64,000 nt of DNA from CAVVSD01 sp963757125 (GCA_963757125.1 CAVWQP010000004.1:558001-622000); one strand, 5' to 3'. Shown: positions 51,439 to 61,107, counted from the stretch's first letter. Notes: generated by a model from the sequence alone, not told the origin. Translations and numbers: made by a program.

Positions 51439-52413
51439 CTACCCCTTCCGGACGATGAGGTCGGAGATGGATGCGCGCGGGTCTTCGGGCCGGGCGGGCG
51501 TCGTGACCCACAGCAGGATGTGGCGGACCGGGCCCTTCAGCTTCGTGAGCGGGATGGTCTGCTTCTCCTTGACGGCTGGGATGTCGAGGACGTGCTGCCA
51601 CGCGTCGCTCGTCACCGACTTCGGCGCCTTGTGCTTGGCGGCGTAGACCTCGATCTTGTAGCCGTTCGTCGGCGCCGTCAGCTCGATCGAGCCGACCGCC
51701 TGGGGCGAGCCGAGGTCGATGAGCAGGCCGACGCCGATCGGCTGGCCGTCGGCGGGGACGGTGACGTCCCACATCGTGTCGTCCTTGCCGTCCACAGCCC
51801 AGCGGGCCTCGCCCACCTCGGCGCCAGGCCGGCCGTACGGGTTGTACGTGGAGGCCGAGTCGGCGTTGAGGTCGATCGCGGCCGGCGTCGGCGGCGTGGG
51901 GGTCGGCGTCGGAGTCGGCGTGGGAGTCGGAGTCGGCGTGGGAGTCGGCGTCGGAGTCGGAGTCGGCGTGGGGGTCGGCGTCGGCGTCGGGATCGGCGTG
52001 GGAGTCGGCGTGGACGGGGCCGTCTGCGTCGGCTCGCCGGTGCCCGGTGCCGGCGTCGGGATCGTCGGCGCGGTGTCCGTGCCACCGGGGGTCGTCGTGG
52101 CCCCGGGGGTGGTCGCCGTCGGATCGACCGGCGCCGGCGTGACCGGCGTCGAGGGCGTCGTCGCCGGGGCCTGGGCGACCGGCGTGCCGGCGGGGCCGGT
52201 CGGCGCCGGGTCGGTGATGGCGGCGTAGCCGGCGGCTGCAGCCCCGGCGACGAGCACGGCCGTCAGGCCCGTGATCGTGCCGACGGCGCGCCAGCCGGGG
52301 CGTGCTCCGAGGCGCCCGGGGGCGGCGGAGCCGCACTCGAGGCACCAGTCCTGACCCGCGGCCATTCCGGCGCCGCAGGTGGGACACACCTGGTTAGGGG
52401 CGTCGGTCGACAT
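51439..52413 (-). CDS. zinc-ribbon, membrane-anchored protein with Pro-Thr repeat and discoidin-like domain
   Basis: The 324-residue protein has a short zinc ribbon (CPTCG and CLECG, residues 10-28), one membrane helix (about 45-70), a long linker of alternating Pro and Thr (about 130-180) and a C-terminal discoidin/galactose-binding-like domain (about 185-324). It is probably an envelope-spanning anchor with a cytoplasmic zinc ribbon. A TACTGT -10 element ends eight nt before ATG 52413. The repetitive linker may be length-variable. Cyclophilin follows after 2 nt. Confidence 0.75.
   Translation of the reverse strand: MSTDAPNQVCPTCGAGMAAGQDWCLECGSAAPGRLGARPGWRAVGTITGLTAVLVAGAAAAGYAAITDPAPTGPAGTPVAQAPATTPSTPVTPAPVDPTATTPGATTTPGGTDTAPTIPTPAPGTGEPTQTAPSTPTPTPIPTPTPTPTPTPTPTPTPTPTPTPTPTPTPTPTPPTPAAIDLNADSASTYNPYGRPGAEVGEARWAVDGKDDTMWDVTVPADGQPIGVGLLIDLGSPQAVGSIELTAPTNGYKIEVYAAKHKAPKSVTSDAWQHVLDIPAVKEKQTIPLTKLKGPVRHILLWVTTPARPEDPRASISDLIVRKG
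51889..52012. repeat. 6-bp-periodic repeat encoding a Pro-Thr linker
   Basis: GTCGGCGTG/GTCGGAGTCGG-type units of 6 bp repeat about twenty times and translate on the minus strand to alternating Pro and Thr. Units vary at third positions, so the tract is not a perfect microsatellite. It could still change length by slippage in steps of two residues. Confidence 0.8.
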
Positions 52414-52421
52414 CTCCGAAC

Positions 52422-52427
52422 ACAGTA
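52422..52427 (-). promoter_or_regulatory. -10 element of the zinc-ribbon gene
   Basis: On the minus strand TACTGT ends eight nt before ATG 52413. It lies directly after two hairpins that follow the helicase gene. Confidence 0.45.
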
Positions 52428-52431
52428 ACGG

Positions 52432-52480
52432 CCGACGACTTCGTCGTCGGGGGCGATGTGTCGCAGAGCGACACATCGCC
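52432..52480 (-). terminator. two consecutive hairpins after the DEAD-box helicase gene
   Basis: GGCGATGTGTCGC (52452-52464) pairs with GCGACACATCGCC (52468-52480), a perfect 13-bp stem with loop AGA; next to it CCGACGAC (52432-52439) pairs with GTCGTCGG (52443-52450). On the minus strand they follow the helicase stop at 52494 and precede the zinc-ribbon promoter. No U-tract is present. A protein-binding palindrome is an alternative. Confidence 0.6.
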
Positions 52481-52493
52481 GGTGCGCGGTTCA

Positions 52494-53915
52494 TCAGGCC
52501 GGAACTGGTGCGACGCGCAGCGAGATCCCGTTGACCTCGACGCCGTCGACGGCCTCCACGACGCGCTCGGCCTCGTCCGCCGGGACCGAGAAGAAGGCGA
52601 AGCGCTGCAGCACCTTCACGTCGCGGACGGCCTCGCCGTCGAGCTTCGCAGCGGACGTCACCGCGTGGACGACATCGCGGACGTGCAGGCCGTCGGCGCG
52701 GCCTCCCGCGGCGACCAGGCGGACGTCGGCCCCGCCGTTGCGCCCGGAGACGCTGGGCTTGGAGTGCCGGCGCGGGCGGTCCGGGACCGCCGCGGGCGCG
52801 ACCTTCGCGCCCTCGATCCAGCGGGCGATGCCCGTCTTGATGTGCTTCTCGATCGCGGCCAGCTCCTTCGTCTGGCGCGGCTCGACGAAGGTGACGGCGC
52901 GGCCCGAGCGCCCGACGCGGCCGGTGCGGCCGATGCGGTGCACGTAGACGTCGGGCGAGGTCGGCACGTCGTAGTTGATGACGTGCGTGACCGTCGAGAT
53001 GTCGAGCCCGCGGGCGGCGACGTCCGTCGCGACGAGGACCGGGACGCGCCCGGCCTTGAACGAGAGCATGACGCCGTCGCGCTGGCCCTGGGACATGTCG
53101 CCGTGCAGCGCGCGGACGTTCATCCCGCCGTCGCGCAACCGCCGGAAGAGCTGTTCGCAGCGCACCTTGGTGCGCACGAAGACGATGGCCTGGTCAGGAC
53201 GCTCGGCGCGCAGCACCTCGAGGAGCTTCTCGGGCTTGTCCGGCGCCTTCACGTCGACCTGGAACTGCTCGACGGAGTCGACGGTCAGCGTGTCGCTCTG
53301 GACCTTCACGAGGACCGGGTCGTAGAGGTAGCCGTCGGCCAGCTTGCGGATCGGCGGCGGCATCGTCGCGCTGAACAGCGCCGTCTGGCGGCTGTTGGGC
53401 GTGAGGGCCAGGATGCGCTCGACGTCCTCCAGGAAGCCGAGGTCGAGCATCTCGTCCGCCTCGTCGAGGACGACGTAGCGACACTCGTTGAGCACGAGCG
53501 AGCGGCGGCTGATGAGGTCGAGCACGCGGCCGACGGTGCCGACGACGACCTGCCCCCCGCCGCGCAGCTGGGCCTGCTGGGTGCGGATGGGCGCGCCGCC
53601 GAAGACGGCGACGACGTCGACGCCCTTGCTGGCGCCGTAGGTGCGCAGCGCCTGGGTCACCTGGATGCACAGCTCGCGGGTCGGCGTGAGCACGAGCGCC
53701 TGGATGGCGTCGAGCTCGGGATCGACGTACTCGATCATCGGGAGCCCGAAGGCCGCGGTCTTGCCCGAGCCCGTCTGCGCCTGGCCGATCACGTCGCGAC
53801 CCTCGAGGAGCGGCGGGACGGCCTGCTCCTGGATGGGCGACGGCTTCTCGTACCCCACGTCCTCGAGTGCCTGCAGGACGGGGGCGGAGAGGCCGAGTTC
53901 GGCGAAGGTGGTCAC
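52494..53915 (-). CDS. DEAD-box ATP-dependent RNA helicase with DbpA-type RNA-binding domain
   Basis: The 473-residue helicase has the Q motif (KPSPIQEQ), Walker A AQTGSGKT, PTRELC, GTVGR (usually GTPGR), DEAD, SAT, HGDMSQGQRD, ATDVAARGLD and HRIGRTGR. The C-terminus holds a DbpA-like RRM (about residues 395-473), as in DeaD/CsdA proteins that unwind rRNA or mRNA structures. All ATPase residues are intact. GTG 53915 has both TATCCT seven nt upstream and a GGGAGG ribosome binding site. Two strong hairpins follow. Confidence 0.95.
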   Translation of the reverse strand: MTTFAELGLSAPVLQALEDVGYEKPSPIQEQAVPPLLEGRDVIGQAQTGSGKTAAFGLPMIEYVDPELDAIQALVLTPTRELCIQVTQALRTYGASKGVDVVAVFGGAPIRTQQAQLRGGGQVVVGTVGRVLDLISRRSLVLNECRYVVLDEADEMLDLGFLEDVERILALTPNSRQTALFSATMPPPIRKLADGYLYDPVLVKVQSDTLTVDSVEQFQVDVKAPDKPEKLLEVLRAERPDQAIVFVRTKVRCEQLFRRLRDGGMNVRALHGDMSQGQRDGVMLSFKAGRVPVLVATDVAARGLDISTVTHVINYDVPTSPDVYVHRIGRTGRVGRSGRAVTFVEPRQTKELAAIEKHIKTGIARWIEGAKVAPAAVPDRPRRHSKPSVSGRNGGADVRLVAAGGRADGLHVRDVVHAVTSAAKLDGEAVRDVKVLQRFAFFSVPADEAERVVEAVDGVEVNGISLRVAPVPA

Positions 53916-53937
53916 GCCTCCCAGGATAGGAGGCGCA

Positions 53938-55005
53938 TCACCACCATTCGCCGTCGAAGCGTGTGAGGAGCGTCGGACCGGTGGAGACGGCCTCGAGGAC
54001 GTCGTTGTCCTTCGCGTGCACGAGCGTGCGCGCGTCGAAGCCCAGCACGGCCCAGCGCTTGCGCAGCGGCTCGACCAGGTTGGGCTCCAGGCGGCCCGTC
54101 ACGACGGTCGCGTTGCGCTCGCGCGCGTCCTTGATCATCGCCTCGACGACAGCGTCGGTGTCGCGCTCGCGCGAGGCGACCTGCAACACCCGCGCGGGCC
54201 CGCCGGGATCGTGGACGTAGACGAACCAGCCGACCGCCTTGCCGCCCCGCCGCACGAGCTTGCGCACCACGACCGACGTCGCGTAGAGCGAGTCGAGGCG
54301 GCCGAAGAGCCAGCTCACGTAGGCCTCGTCGTAGTCGAGGTGCACGCGGACGCCCTTCAGGATCGCGTCGCGGTGCTCGACGAGCGCCGCCGCCGTCAGC
54401 CCCTCCGTCTCCCCGGGCGGGCCGGGATCGGCCTCCGCGTGGCCGGTCAGCCGGGCGCCGCCGATGTGGAACGGCAGCGCCGGCACGGTGGCGAGCCCCG
54501 GGGCGCGCCGGCCCTGGATGCGGGCGCGGCCGACCGCGAGCGCCCAGGGCGCGGGCCGCAGCACGAGCATGAAGCCGCAGCTGCGCTGGCCGTCCGTGCG
54601 ACCTCCGAAGGAGCGCCACAGCCGCGCGACGACCTCGGTCGCCGTGTCGGTGAACGTGAGGTCCTGCGGCCCGCCCATGTACCGGCCGAGCAGCTGGGGC
54701 CCGACGGCGCGGCTGCGTGCGCCCTCGTCGACGACGAGATGCGCGCAGCAGGCGCCGCGCAGGCGGGTGCCGTCGACGACGACGTGCCGGACGTTGGAGG
54801 CGATGAAGCCCGAGATGCGGCCGTCGTCACCGGTCGAGACGAGCGACGGGATCTCGGGGTCGAGCCACGGGCTCTCAAGGAGCGTGGCCCGCAGGAAATC
54901 CGCGAGCCAGGGCCGCGAGAGCTCGTTCTCGGGTCCCATGGCCGCGCGGAACAGGTCCGCGACGGCCGGGATGTCGGCGCTCTCCAGAGCGCGGACGTCG
55001 CTCAT
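53938..55005 (-). CDS. GNAT-family acetyltransferase-like protein (355 residues)
   Basis: The N-terminal 130 residues look like a GNAT domain (MSDVRALESADIPAVADL, then GACCAHLVVDEGARSRAVGPQLL with the acetyl-CoA loop). The rest is a second, weaker acyltransferase-like half containing WFVYVHDPGG. This resembles two-domain GNAT proteins of unknown substrate. ATG 55005 is the first start that gives a normal GNAT beginning; TAGGGT lies 44 nt upstream on the minus strand, suggesting a leadered transcript. It ends 22 nt before the helicase gene's start. Confidence 0.75.
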   Translation of the reverse strand: MSDVRALESADIPAVADLFRAAMGPENELSRPWLADFLRATLLESPWLDPEIPSLVSTGDDGRISGFIASNVRHVVVDGTRLRGACCAHLVVDEGARSRAVGPQLLGRYMGGPQDLTFTDTATEVVARLWRSFGGRTDGQRSCGFMLVLRPAPWALAVGRARIQGRRAPGLATVPALPFHIGGARLTGHAEADPGPPGETEGLTAAALVEHRDAILKGVRVHLDYDEAYVSWLFGRLDSLYATSVVVRKLVRRGGKAVGWFVYVHDPGGPARVLQVASRERDTDAVVEAMIKDARERNATVVTGRLEPNLVEPLRKRWAVLGFDARTLVHAKDNDVLEAVSTGPTLLTRFDGEWW

Positions 55006-55237
55006 CGGCAGTCGGTGCTGGGGGTGGGCACACGCATGCGGGACGGGCAACCCTATCCACCGTGCTGTGAACTCGCTGAGCCGCGACGCCGGGTATGTCC
55101 AGAAAGCGTCCAGGGGCCGGGGTCCACCAGGCGTCCACTTCGCCTCAACCCGTCTCAGCGAGTGGCGATGACGGCCCGATGCAGGAGGCGAGCGGTCACG
55201 GAAGACCGCCTTTTCGCTCCCAGGTCAAGGACGATCA
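55006..55237. other. 232-nt divergent intergenic region
   Basis: This gap separates the GNAT and subtilase starts. It holds a minus-strand TAGGGT (55050-55055) and, on the plus strand, AAGGA six nt before ATG 55238 as ribosome binding site. I saw no RNA gene, no repeat and no long open frame supported by codon bias. Confidence 0.5.
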
Positions 55238-56389
55238 ATGCCTTCGAAGTTCCGCGCGGCGCTCGTGAGCGTCGTCATGCTGTTCTGCGCACTGCTCCCC
55301 GCCACCGCATCGGCGGTGACGAGCGCTAGACACGAGCCGAACTACCGGTACACGGCCCAGTCGATCCCGAGCGACGAGCTCTTCGACGAGCAGTGGTCGC
55401 TCGCGGACGACGGCATCCTGGGCATCCAGAGCGCGTGGGACGTCTCGACGGGCGGCAGCACCGTGGTCGCGGTCATCGACACCGGCGCGGACCTCACGCA
55501 CCCGGACCTGCGCGACAACCTGTGGCGCAACCCGCGGGAGATCCCCGGCAACGGCATCGACGACGACGGCAACGGCTTCGTGGACGACGTCAACGGCGCG
55601 GACTTCGTCAACCGCGACGGCGACCCGTCCGACGACAACGGCCACGGGACGCACGTCGCCGGCATCCTCGCCGCGCGCGGCGGCAACCGGGTCGGCGTGA
55701 CCGGCGTCGCCCAGCGCGCCCGGCTCATGGTCCTCAAGGCGCTCGGCGCGGACGCCGTGGGCTCCGCCGAGACGATGGCCGAGGCCGTCCGCTACGCGGT
55801 CGCCAACGGCGCGAAGATCATCAACATGTCGGTGTCGGGCCCGGGCCGCAGCCAGACCTTCGAGGAGGCCGTCCAGGCCGCCAGCGACGCCGGCGTGATC
55901 ATGACCGTCGCCGCCGGCAACAGCGGGCACGACCTCGACGCGCAGCCCGAGTACCCCGCCGCCTTCCCGGCGAGCCACGTCCTCGCCGTCGCCGCCACCG
56001 GCCGCACCGGCAAGCTCATCGGCATCTCCAACCGCGGCGTCGGCACCGTCGACATCGCAGCTCCCGGTCAGGGCATCGTCTCGACCGCCAAGGGTGGCGA
56101 CTACGAGATCCGGACGGGCACGTCGATGGCCTCCCCGCACGTCGCCGGCGCCCTCGTGCTCCTCTCCTCCGCCCGCCCCGACCTCGGCGCCGACGCGCTG
56201 CAGGCGGCGCTGCTCGGCTCGGCGAGGCGCGGCGTCGCCGTCACGACCGGCACGCTCGACGTCGCCGGCGCGATGCGCCGGGTGGTCTCCGCCGCCCGCT
56301 GGCGCAGCGCGATCCGCGCGAGCTCGGTCCGCGCGGCGTCGAAGTCGAAGGCCAAGGCCAAGCGGACCGCCCGCGGCCGCGCCAGCTGA
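55238..56389 (+). CDS. secreted subtilisin-family serine protease (S8)
   Basis: The 383-residue protease has a Sec signal (residues 1-26) and a short propeptide-like stretch. The catalytic triad lies in VVAVIDTGAD (Asp), NGHGTHVAG (His) and GTSMASPHVAG (Ser); MTVAAGNSG carries the oxyanion Asn. A GIDDDGNGFVDD loop is a probable calcium site. The C-terminus is basic and Lys/Ala-rich. It has an AAGGA ribosome binding site, unlike most leaderless neighbours. It likely degrades external or wall-associated proteins. Confidence 0.94.
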   Translation: MPSKFRAALVSVVMLFCALLPATASAVTSARHEPNYRYTAQSIPSDELFDEQWSLADDGILGIQSAWDVSTGGSTVVAVIDTGADLTHPDLRDNLWRNPREIPGNGIDDDGNGFVDDVNGADFVNRDGDPSDDNGHGTHVAGILAARGGNRVGVTGVAQRARLMVLKALGADAVGSAETMAEAVRYAVANGAKIINMSVSGPGRSQTFEEAVQAASDAGVIMTVAAGNSGHDLDAQPEYPAAFPASHVLAVAATGRTGKLIGISNRGVGTVDIAAPGQGIVSTAKGGDYEIRTGTSMASPHVAGALVLLSSARPDLGADALQAALLGSARRGVAVTTGTLDVAGAMRRVVSAARWRSAIRASSVRAASKSKAKAKRTARGRAS

Positions 56390-56440
56390 GCCCCGGAGGG
56401 GGTGCGCCGGGGGCGTCCCGGCGCTATGGTGCGCCCTGGG

Positions 56441-56707
56441 GTGGACCTGACAACCTTCATCTTCATGATGCTGGTTCTGAAGCTGCCCCTCGGCGCGCTG
56501 CTGTACCTCGTCTGGTGGGCGATCAAGTCGACACCGGAGGTCGAGGAGAGCGACGAGGGCGGCGGCGCGAAGCGCTGGCCGCATGGACCGCGCCCGCCGC
56601 GGACCCCGAACCCGCCTCGCCGCGGCCCGCACGCCGAGCCGCCTCCGCCGTCTCCAGCGCGCACCCGCACCGTCGTCGCGCACAGCCGCGACACGCAGCG
56701 CAGCTGA
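56441..56707 (+). CDS. small single-helix membrane protein with Pro/Arg-rich tail
   Basis: The 88-residue protein begins with GTG at 56441 and has one membrane helix (about residues 5-27, TTFIFMMLVLKLPLGALLYL) followed by an acidic linker and a Pro/Arg-rich tail (RPPRTPNPPRRGP). The family is unknown. TATGGT lies ten nt upstream of GTG; an in-frame ATG at 56426 overlaps that hexamer and is less likely. The stop lies nine nt before the dcd promoter. Confidence 0.6.
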   Translation: MDLTTFIFMMLVLKLPLGALLYLVWWAIKSTPEVEESDEGGGAKRWPHGPRPPRTPNPPRRGPHAEPPPPSPARTRTVVAHSRDTQRS

Positions 56708-56716
56708 GCCGGACCG

Positions 56717-56722
56717 TAGACT
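56717..56722 (+). promoter_or_regulatory. -10 element of dcd
   Basis: TAGACT ends eight nt before ATG 56731. It fixes the dCTP deaminase start and suggests a leaderless mRNA. Confidence 0.5.
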
Positions 56723-56730
56723 CGCGCGCC

Positions 56731-57319
56731 ATGCAGTCCGTGCTCTCCGACGGCACGATCCGCCGCCTCGTGGAGGAGGGGCGGATCAAGATCGACCCGT
56801 GGGATTCCGGCGATGATCCAGCCGGCCTCGATCGACCTGCGCCTCGGCGCGTCGTTCCGCGTGTTCCACAACCATCGCGCACGGGCGATCGACCTCCGCG
56901 ATCCGCCGCGCAACCTGACCGAGCAGATCGTCCTCGGCCCGGACGAGCCGTTCATCGTGCATCCGGGCGAGTTCGTCCTCGCCCGGACGGAGGAGCACGT
57001 CGTGCTGCCCGACGACGTCGTCGCCCGCATCGAGGGCAAGAGCTCCCTCGGCCGACTCGGGCTCATCGTCCATGCCACCGCGGGCTTCGTCGACCCCGGG
57101 TTCGCAGGCACGCTCACGCTCGAGGTCACCAACCTGACGCGCATCCCGATCGAGCTGTGGCCGGGACTGCCGATCGCCCAGCTGTCGTTCATGGCGCTCG
57201 ACGCGCCCGCCGAGCGGCCCTACGGGCACCCGGACCTCGGGAGCCACTACCACGGCCAGGTCGAGGCCACGGAGAGCCGCTACGAGGGTGGTCCTGCACG
57301 CGGCGGCGCCGCGCGGTAA
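56731..57319 (+). CDS. dcd: dCTP deaminase (Dcd), frameshifted as written
   Basis: Dcd converts dCTP to dUTP for dTMP synthesis, and is a natural partner of ThyX. ATG 56731 opens MQSVLSDGTIRRLVEEGRIK, and near 56812 one extra base interrupts the reading before MIQPASIDLRLG; the core continues with GKSSLGRLGL (catalytic loop Ser and Arg), HATAGFVDPGFAG and TLEVTN to a stop at 57319. Rejoined length is about 195 residues, normal for the family. All catalytic residues are present, so an error is likely. A small membrane gene follows directly. Confidence 0.86.
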
Positions 57320-57322
57320 TTT
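57317..57322 (+). promoter_or_regulatory. -10 element overlapping the dcd stop codon
   Basis: TAATTT begins with the TAA stop of dcd and ends eight nt before ATG 57331. It lets the small membrane protein gene be transcribed on its own. Confidence 0.4.
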
Positions 57323-57330
57323 CCCCGCCC

Positions 57331-57558
57331 ATGGGTCTGCTCACCACGGTCATCGCCGCGACGACGGAGGCGGGGAAGTCGGAGACGCCGTTCTTCATCT
57401 TCGGCATCGTGCTCGCGCTGTTCGCCGTCGGCATCAGCGTCGTCGGCTTCACGCGGCCCGCGTGGCCGAACGGCGAGGGGGCGGCACGAGGGGTCATCGG
57501 TGCCGGTGCGACGCTCGTCGTGATCGTCATGGGCATCGTCATCTGGATGAACGCCTGA
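57331..57558 (+). CDS. small two-helix membrane protein (75 residues)
   Basis: The protein has two membrane helices (about residues 20-38 and 52-72) joined by a GFTRPAWPNGEGAARG loop and ends WMNA. I do not recognise the family, but it is intact and well formed. ATG 57331 is eight nt behind a TAATTT hexamer. It lies between dcd and the citrate synthase gene. Confidence 0.65.
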   Translation: MGLLTTVIAATTEAGKSETPFFIFGIVLALFAVGISVVGFTRPAWPNGEGAARGVIGAGATLVVIVMGIVIWMNA

Positions 57559-57612
57559 GCGCCCGAGGCTGAGAGCTTCGGCCTGCCCGCGTTCGACTCG
57601 GACGGCCTGGGG

Positions 57613-57618
57613 CATACT
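57613..57618 (+). promoter_or_regulatory. -10 element of the citrate synthase gene
   Basis: CATACT, an imperfect TANNNT, ends six nt before ATG 57625. No Shine-Dalgarno sequence is visible. Confidence 0.45.
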
Positions 57619-57624
57619 GCTTGC

Positions 57625-58953
<1,329 letters not shown>

Positions 58954-58969
58954 CGACCTGAGCTACACC

Positions 58970-59287
58970 GTGACCGTGCGCGTCGGTCCGCGCGTCCGCA
59001 AGCAGCACTTCGCGGACGCCGAGCCGGCGCTCGCGGCGCTGCGTGCAGGGCTCGACGGCGCGGAGCGCCTCGACACGAGCTCGGTGCTGGGGCGGGAGTA
59101 CGCGCCGTCGGAGCAGGTCTCGGCTCGCGGTGAGATCCGCGGGCCGTCCCGTCGCAGGGCCGGCGCCGACGTCCGCGGCGACGGCAGCGTCCAGGCGTGG
59201 ACCGGCCGGGTGCGCCGGCGCCCGCTGGAGCCGCGCGACGGCGAGACGCCGTGGGACGCGGTGTTGCGGGAGGTGCGCGGCGCATGA
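58970..59287 (+). CDS. small basic protein of unknown function
   Basis: The 105-residue protein is Arg-rich with no membrane helix. It begins MTVRVGPRVRKQHFADAEPA and ends LEPRDGETPWDAVLREVRGA; no known motif is visible. It follows citrate synthase by 16 nt and overlaps the next small membrane gene by 4 nt (ATGA), so the pair is translationally coupled. GTG 58970 is used; GTG 58976 is possible. Confidence 0.6.
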   Translation: MTVRVGPRVRKQHFADAEPALAALRAGLDGAERLDTSSVLGREYAPSEQVSARGEIRGPSRRRAGADVRGDGSVQAWTGRVRRRPLEPRDGETPWDAVLREVRGA

Positions 59288-59475
59288 CGGCCGTGCTGGG
59301 CATCGTGCTCATCCTCATCGGCGGGTACGCGATGGCGTGGTCGCGTCGCCTGTCGCGGCTGGATGCCGACGGCGACGAGACCGTCTCGTTCTCCTCGCTG
59401 TCGCTCTTCCTGCTCGGCTGCGCCGTCGTGGCGGTCGGAGCGGTCCTCGTGACCGCCTGGTACGTCAGCTACTGA
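59284..59475 (+). CDS. small two-helix membrane protein (63 residues)
   Basis: The protein has two hydrophobic helices (residues 3-20 and 40-60) with RRLSRLDADGDETVSF between them. The ATG overlaps the preceding stop by 4 nt. The family is not recognised. Its end overlaps the convergent YgjP-like gene by 11 nt. Good codon bias supports it. Confidence 0.62.
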   Translation: MTAVLGIVLILIGGYAMAWSRRLSRLDADGDETVSFSSLSLFLLGCAVVAVGAVLVTAWYVSY

Positions 59476-60127
59476 GCGCCACGCGCAGCGCCGTGGCGTT
59501 GCGCCGCAGCCAGCGGCGCGGCTCCTCGTAGCCGGGGCAGTGCCGGGCCACCAGGGCCCAGTAGCGCGGCGAGTGGTTCATCTCCCGCAGGTGGCAGACC
59601 TCGTGCCAGACGACGTAGTCGAGGACCTCCTCGGGCGCGAGCACCAGGCGCCACGAGAACGACAGCGAGCCGCTCGACGAGCAGGAGCCCCAGCGGGTCC
59701 GCGGGTCGCGGATCGTGACCCGCGCGACGTCGACGCCGAGGGCCGCCGCGGCGCGGTGGGCGCGGGGCGTGATCTCGTCGCGCGCGGCGCGGCGCAGCCA
59801 GCGCTCGATCGCGGCCGGGTCGTCCTCCGGCACCCGCAGGACGTCGCCGGTGCGGTGCGCGCGCCGGCGCCCCGGCTCCGGCACGAGCCGCAGCGTCCCA
59901 CCGAGGTAGGGGATCGCGTCGCCGCGGCTCGCGGCCTCGGCCCGGGCGGCGTCGACCTCCGCCACCCGGCGGTCGATCCACGGCTGCAGCTCGGCCACGG
60001 CCGCTGCGGCGTCGCGCAGGCGCGCCCGGCGCGGCAGCGTGACCTCGACCCCGCGGTCGGGGTCGACGCTCACGCGGATCCGGCGGGCGCGGTCCGAGCG
60101 CCGGACGGTGTATCCGGGCGCGCTCAG
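59465..60127 (-). CDS. YgjP/DUF45-like zinc metallopeptidase, CTG start proposed
   Basis: The 220-residue protein has the WGSC motif of DUF45/YgjP-like proteins (RTRWGSCSSSGSLSFSWRL) and the zinc site HEVCHL followed by MNHSPRYWALV, i.e. HExxH with a third ligand His nearby. It is predicted to be a minigluzincin-type peptidase. No ATG, GTG or TTG lies at the expected N-terminus (SAPGYTVRRSDRARRI). A CTG at 60127 overlaps the aldo-keto reductase stop as CTGA, exactly like the ATGA/GTGA junctions elsewhere. The next in-frame GTG would cut off the first strand. Confidence 0.75.
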   Translation of the reverse strand: MSAPGYTVRRSDRARRIRVSVDPDRGVEVTLPRRARLRDAAAAVAELQPWIDRRVAEVDAARAEAASRGDAIPYLGGTLRLVPEPGRRRAHRTGDVLRVPEDDPAAIERWLRRAARDEITPRAHRAAAALGVDVARVTIRDPRTRWGSCSSSGSLSFSWRLVLAPEEVLDYVVWHEVCHLREMNHSPRYWALVARHCPGYEEPRRWLRRNATALRVALSS

Positions 60128-61107
60128 AAGATCCCCGACACCGCATGCGGCACGTAGGGCTCCTCCAGGCGCGCGATCTCCTCGGGCGACAGGACGACGT
60201 CCGTCGCGGCCAGCGCGTCCTCGAGATGGGCGGTCTTCGTGGCGCCGACGATCGGCGCCGTGACGCCCGGCTTGTGCAGCAGCCACGCGAGCGCGACCTG
60301 CGCCGGCGGCAGTCCGCGCTCGCCCGCGACCTCCAGGAGGCGGTCGACCACCGCGAAGTCGGCGTCCGTGTCGTCGTACAGGACCTCGTTGAACGCGTCG
60401 GTCTGCGCCCGCGTCGTGCGCTTGTCGTCGCCTCGGCCGCGGTTGCCCGCGAGCAGCCCGCGCGCGAGCGGGCTCCAGGGGATGACCCCGATGCCGTCCT
60501 CGCGGCAGAGCGGCAGCATCTCGCGCTCCTCCTCGCGGTAGACGAGGTTGAGGTGGTTCTGCATGGAGACGAACTTCGTCCAGCCGTGCGTCTCGGCGAC
60601 GTGCTGGGCCCGCGCGAACTGCCACGCGTACATGCTGCTCGCGCCGATGTAGCGCGCCTTGCCGGCGCGGACGACGTCGTGCAGCGCCTCCATCGTCTCC
60701 TCGATCGGCGTCTCGGAGTCCCAGCGGTGGATCTGGTACAGGTCGACGTGGTCCATCTCCAGCCGCCCCAGCGACGCGTCGATGGCCGAGAGGATGTGCT
60801 TGCGCGACAACCCGCGGCCGTTCGGCCCCGGGGTCATCTGGCCGTGCACCTTCGTCGCGACGACGACCTCTTCGCGCGAGATGAACTTGCGCAGCAGCCG
60901 GCCGGTGGCGACCTCGCTCGTGCCGCCGGAGTACACGTCGGCGGTGTCGAAGAACGTCACGCCGCCCTCGACGGCCATGCGGACGATCGGCTCAGCCGCC
61001 GCCTCGTCGAGAACCCACGGACGATCGGAGTCGTTGCCGTAGCTCATCATGCCCAGGCACACGCGCGAGACGTGCAGACCAGAGGCGCCCAGTCGGACCA
61101 GATCCAT
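60124..61107 (-). CDS. aldo/keto reductase
   Basis: The 327-residue (beta/alpha)8 barrel has the catalytic tetrad in FFDTADVYSGG (Asp and Tyr), VVATKVHG (Lys) and YQIHRWD (His), and NADPH contacts ending IVGATKTAHLEDAL. It is of the voltage-gated-potassium-channel-beta/YghZ-type group and reduces an unknown carbonyl. GATGCT ends six nt before ATG 61107 on the minus strand. A YgjP-like gene follows with a 4-nt overlap. Confidence 0.93.
   Translation of the reverse strand: MDLVRLGASGLHVSRVCLGMMSYGNDSDRPWVLDEAAAEPIVRMAVEGGVTFFDTADVYSGGTSEVATGRLLRKFISREEVVVATKVHGQMTPGPNGRGLSRKHILSAIDASLGRLEMDHVDLYQIHRWDSETPIEETMEALHDVVRAGKARYIGASSMYAWQFARAQHVAETHGWTKFVSMQNHLNLVYREEEREMLPLCREDGIGVIPWSPLARGLLAGNRGRGDDKRTTRAQTDAFNEVLYDDTDADFAVVDRLLEVAGERGLPPAQVALAWLLHKPGVTAPIVGATKTAHLEDALAATDVVLSPEEIARLEEPYVPHAVSGIF

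Noticed and set aside
51889..52012. Possible CRISPR or other interspersed repeat array
   Set aside because: The units are 6 bp and encode alternating Pro and Thr within a protein; there are no spacers.
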